Positions 14,143 to 15,645 of a stretch of 15,645 nt of DNA are shown here, piece after piece. The DNA comes from Stenotrophomonas sp. GTDB taxonomy: Bacteria; Pseudomonadota; Gammaproteobacteria; Xanthomonadales; Xanthomonadaceae. The translations under genes and the position numbers were made by a program. Position 1 is the first letter of the stretch. Each line of letters opens with the position of its first letter. The stretch is taken from NCBI GenBank assembly GCA_003510825.1, contig DOKO01000333.1, positions 1 to 15,645 of the forward strand, given 5' to 3'. Under the pieces are notes generated by a model, which saw only the letters and a list, made by a program, of their open reading frames with translations, searched no databases and was not told the origin of the DNA.

Positions 14143-14486
14143 GTGGGTGACCATGGCTGGGAGGAATGGCTTATGCCTGGCGTGGTCAGGTGGGCCATGA
14201 GGTGCTGCGATGTTCGAGCTCGCGCGCGGGCATCCAGCGGGCCGTGAGTCTAGGAGTGCAGATGTGTGGTGCTCAAGGTCAAAAGCGACAGAGGGTGTTG
14301 TCGCGATTGGATCGTGGGCACTTCCGAAGAATGGTCCATGAGTTATGGCCATGGCTCGGCTCTACAAGAGTGCGGCCAATCGCTCTGGTAGGTGCCAACC
14401 TTGGTTGGCACGCTGTGGCAGGTGTCATCGGGCCTGGAGCGACCGTGCTGTCGCGCGTGCCAACCAAGGTTGGCTTCTACCAACGG
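14143..14486. other. Intergenic region with REP-like repeats
   Basis: This 344-bp gap lies between two minus-strand genes. Its right part holds the REP-like pair at 14388-14480. A decayed half-unit lies at 14353-14365, which on the minus strand reads GTAGAGCCGAGCC, the head and first arm of the type seen at 13000. The promoter of the lipoprotein gene should lie here, but I cannot place it. Confidence 0.55.
14388..14480. repeat. REP-like (SMAG-type) inverted pair with a middle hairpin
   Basis: Unit 1 (14388-14411) has head GTAG and a perfect 9-bp stem GTGCCAACC/GGTTGGCAC. Unit 2 (14457-14480) is the inverted equivalent, with its GTAG head on the minus strand at 14480. A third short stem GCGAC/GTCGC (14439-14454) sits between them. 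The core equals that at 27-44. The pair ends 6 bp past the stop codon of the oxidase gene, so it is probably in that transcript's 3' end. Confidence 0.8.
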
Positions 14487-15645
14487 CTATGCTGCCGGCA
14501 GCACCTTGCCCGGGTTGAGGATGCCGTCCGGATCCAGCGCGGCCTTGATCGCGCGCATCGTCGCCAGCGTCGCCGGGGTGAAGGCCTGCGCCATGAAATC
14601 GCGCTTGGCGATGCCGATGCCATGTTCGCCGGACAGCGTGCCGCCCAGCGCCAGGGTCAGTTCGAAGATCTTCGGCAGCGCGGCCTGCGCACGCGCGTTC
14701 TCGTCGGCGTCGTCCGGGTGGTAGAGGATGTTGACGTGCAGGTTGCCGTTGCCGGCATGGCCGAAGGTGACGATGGTCAGCGCGTAGTCGCGCGCCAGCG
14801 CCTGCACGCCGGCCACCAGATCGGGAATGCGCGACACCGGCACCACCACGTCTTCGTTGATCTTGCCCGGGGCAACGCTGCGCAGCGCGGGCGACAACGC
14901 CTTGCGCGCGGCCCACAGCTGATCACGCGCGCGGCCTTCCATCGCCACGTCCAGTTCGATCATGCCGTCACCTTCGGCGGCGCTGGCCAGTGCCTGCAGC
15001 AGGTAGGGCAGGGTGTCGTGGTCGCCGTCGGCCTCGACCAGCAGCATCGCGCCGGCGTCGGGCACCTCGGCGCCATTCAAGCGCAGCAGTTCCAGGCTGC
15101 GTGCATCCATGAATTCCAGGCGCGTGGGCACCACCGGCTGCGACATCAGCCGCGATACCGCAGCGGCCGCTGCATCAGCGTCGCGGTACAGCACGCGCAG
15201 GCCGGCCTGGGTGACCGGCAGCGGGGTCAGCTTGAGGGTCGCTTCCACGATCAGCGCCAGCGTGCCTTCGCTGCCCACCAGCAGATGGGTGAGGTCGTAA
15301 CCGGTGGCGTCCTTGGTGTAGGCGCCGCCGCAGCGGATCACCTCGCCGGTGCCGGTGACCGCCACCAGGCCGAGCACGTTGTCGCGGCTGGTGCCGTACT
15401 TCACCGCGCGTGGGCCGCCGGCATTGCAGGCCAGGTTGCCGCCGATGCTGCACAGTTCCGCACTGGACGGGTCCGGTGCCCAGAACAGGCCATGCGGGGC
15501 CAGCGCCTGCTGCAGCGTGCCGTTCAACACGCCCGGCTGCACCACCGCGCAGCGGTCGCCGGCGCGGATCTCGACGATGCGGTCCATGCGGGTGAACGAC
15601 AGCACGATGCTGCCCGGCTGCGGTACCGCCGCGCCGGTGGTGCCG
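14487..15645 (-). CDS. FAD-linked oxidase, GlcD/D-lactate dehydrogenase family (5' end outside the window)
   Basis: This is the C-terminal 386 or so residues of an FAD-dependent 2-hydroxyacid oxidoreductase. Reading in frame to the window edge gives GTTGAAVPQPGSIVLSFTRM, part of the FAD-binding loop, so the gene continues past 15645 and about 70-80 N-terminal residues are missing. The FAD_binding_4 region shows IGGNLACNAGGPRAVKYGTS and TGYDLTHLLVGSEGTLALI. The C-terminal FAD-oxidase domain shows FGHAGNGNLHVNI and GTLSGEHGIGIAKRDF, whose histidines are the metal/substrate-site residues in this family. The protein ends LNPGKVLPAA, as usual. The substrate could be glycolate, D-lactate or D-2-hydroxyglutarate; sequence alone does not decide. 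GlcE and GlcF partners are not in the window. The gene looks like housekeeping metabolism unrelated to the adhesin locus. Confidence 0.9.
   Translation of the reverse strand, partial: GTTGAAVPQPGSIVLSFTRMDRIVEIRAGDRCAVVQPGVLNGTLQQALAPHGLFWAPDPSSAELCSIGGNLACNAGGPRAVKYGTSRDNVLGLVAVTGTGEVIRCGGAYTKDATGYDLTHLLVGSEGTLALIVEATLKLTPLPVTQAGLRVLYRDADAAAAAVSRLMSQPVVPTRLEFMDARSLELLRLNGAEVPDAGAMLLVEADGDHDTLPYLLQALASAAEGDGMIELDVAMEGRARDQLWAARKALSPALRSVAPGKINEDVVVPVSRIPDLVAGVQALARDYALTIVTFGHAGNGNLHVNILYHPDDADENARAQAALPKIFELTLALGGTLSGEHGIGIAKRDFMAQAFTPATLATMRAIKAALDPDGILNPGKVLPAA

Noticed and set aside
14143..14352. Longer N-terminus for the lipoprotein gene, starting at 14352.
   Set aside because: It has no ribosome-binding site, overlaps the intergenic region, and places 70 low-complexity residues before a clear lipoprotein signal peptide.
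1..15645. CRISPR array, transposase, integrase, tRNA or toxin-antitoxin pair.
   Set aside because: No regularly spaced direct repeats, no transposase or integrase motifs, no tRNA-like fold and no paired small genes of known toxin-antitoxin type were seen.

Overview
The window looks like chromosomal DNA of a Stenotrophomonas-type gammaproteobacterium (Xanthomonadaceae). The evidence is high G+C with strong third-position G/C bias, GTAG-headed palindromic repeats resembling the SMAG/REP elements known from S. maltophilia, and the kind of fimbrial and autotransporter genes common in that genus. The assignment is an inference from sequence character; no search was run.

Layout. (1) Positions 1-449 hold a REP-like repeat pair and a DUF805 membrane protein on the minus strand. 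(2) Positions 450-767 are a divergent regulatory region with an AT-rich Fur-box-like motif. (3) Positions 768-6138 hold a complete four-gene chaperone-usher operon of the CS1/cable-pilus (alpha, 'alternate') type, in the canonical order chaperone, major pilin, usher, tip adhesin. Between pilin and usher lies a three-copy ~118-bp tandem repeat made from the pilin gene's 3' end. (4) Positions 6324-12141 hold two tandem AIDA/pertactin-type autotransporters with beta-helix passengers. Their 303-residue barrel modules match, they share a CX8C pair in the linker, and their passengers differ greatly in length. The block is bracketed by two copies of a 39-nt palindrome. (5) Positions 12201-14142 hold three minus-strand genes: an unrecognised small protein, a second DUF805 protein and a small lipoprotein. 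They are separated by inverted repeats and REP-like hairpins, and base composition is lower in the last two. (6) Positions 14487-15645 hold the C-terminal part of a GlcD-family FAD-linked oxidase, running off the right edge.

Together regions 3 and 4 form a compact surface-adhesion locus: one donor-strand-complemented pilus with a two-domain tip adhesin, and two outer-membrane-anchored beta-helix proteins. The pilus genes are probably one transcript, since the usher and tip genes overlap by 4 bp. Each autotransporter gene has its own ribosome-binding site and leader. The palindromic repeats lie just 3' of genes (about 6-33 bp after stop codons), which suggests a role in transcript ends. I see no CRISPR array, tRNA, rRNA, transposase or phage gene. 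No wholly new system is evident; the most unusual structures are the pilin-end tandem repeat, the cysteine-bearing autotransporter linkers, and the ~160-bp inverted-repeat element at 12691-12852.
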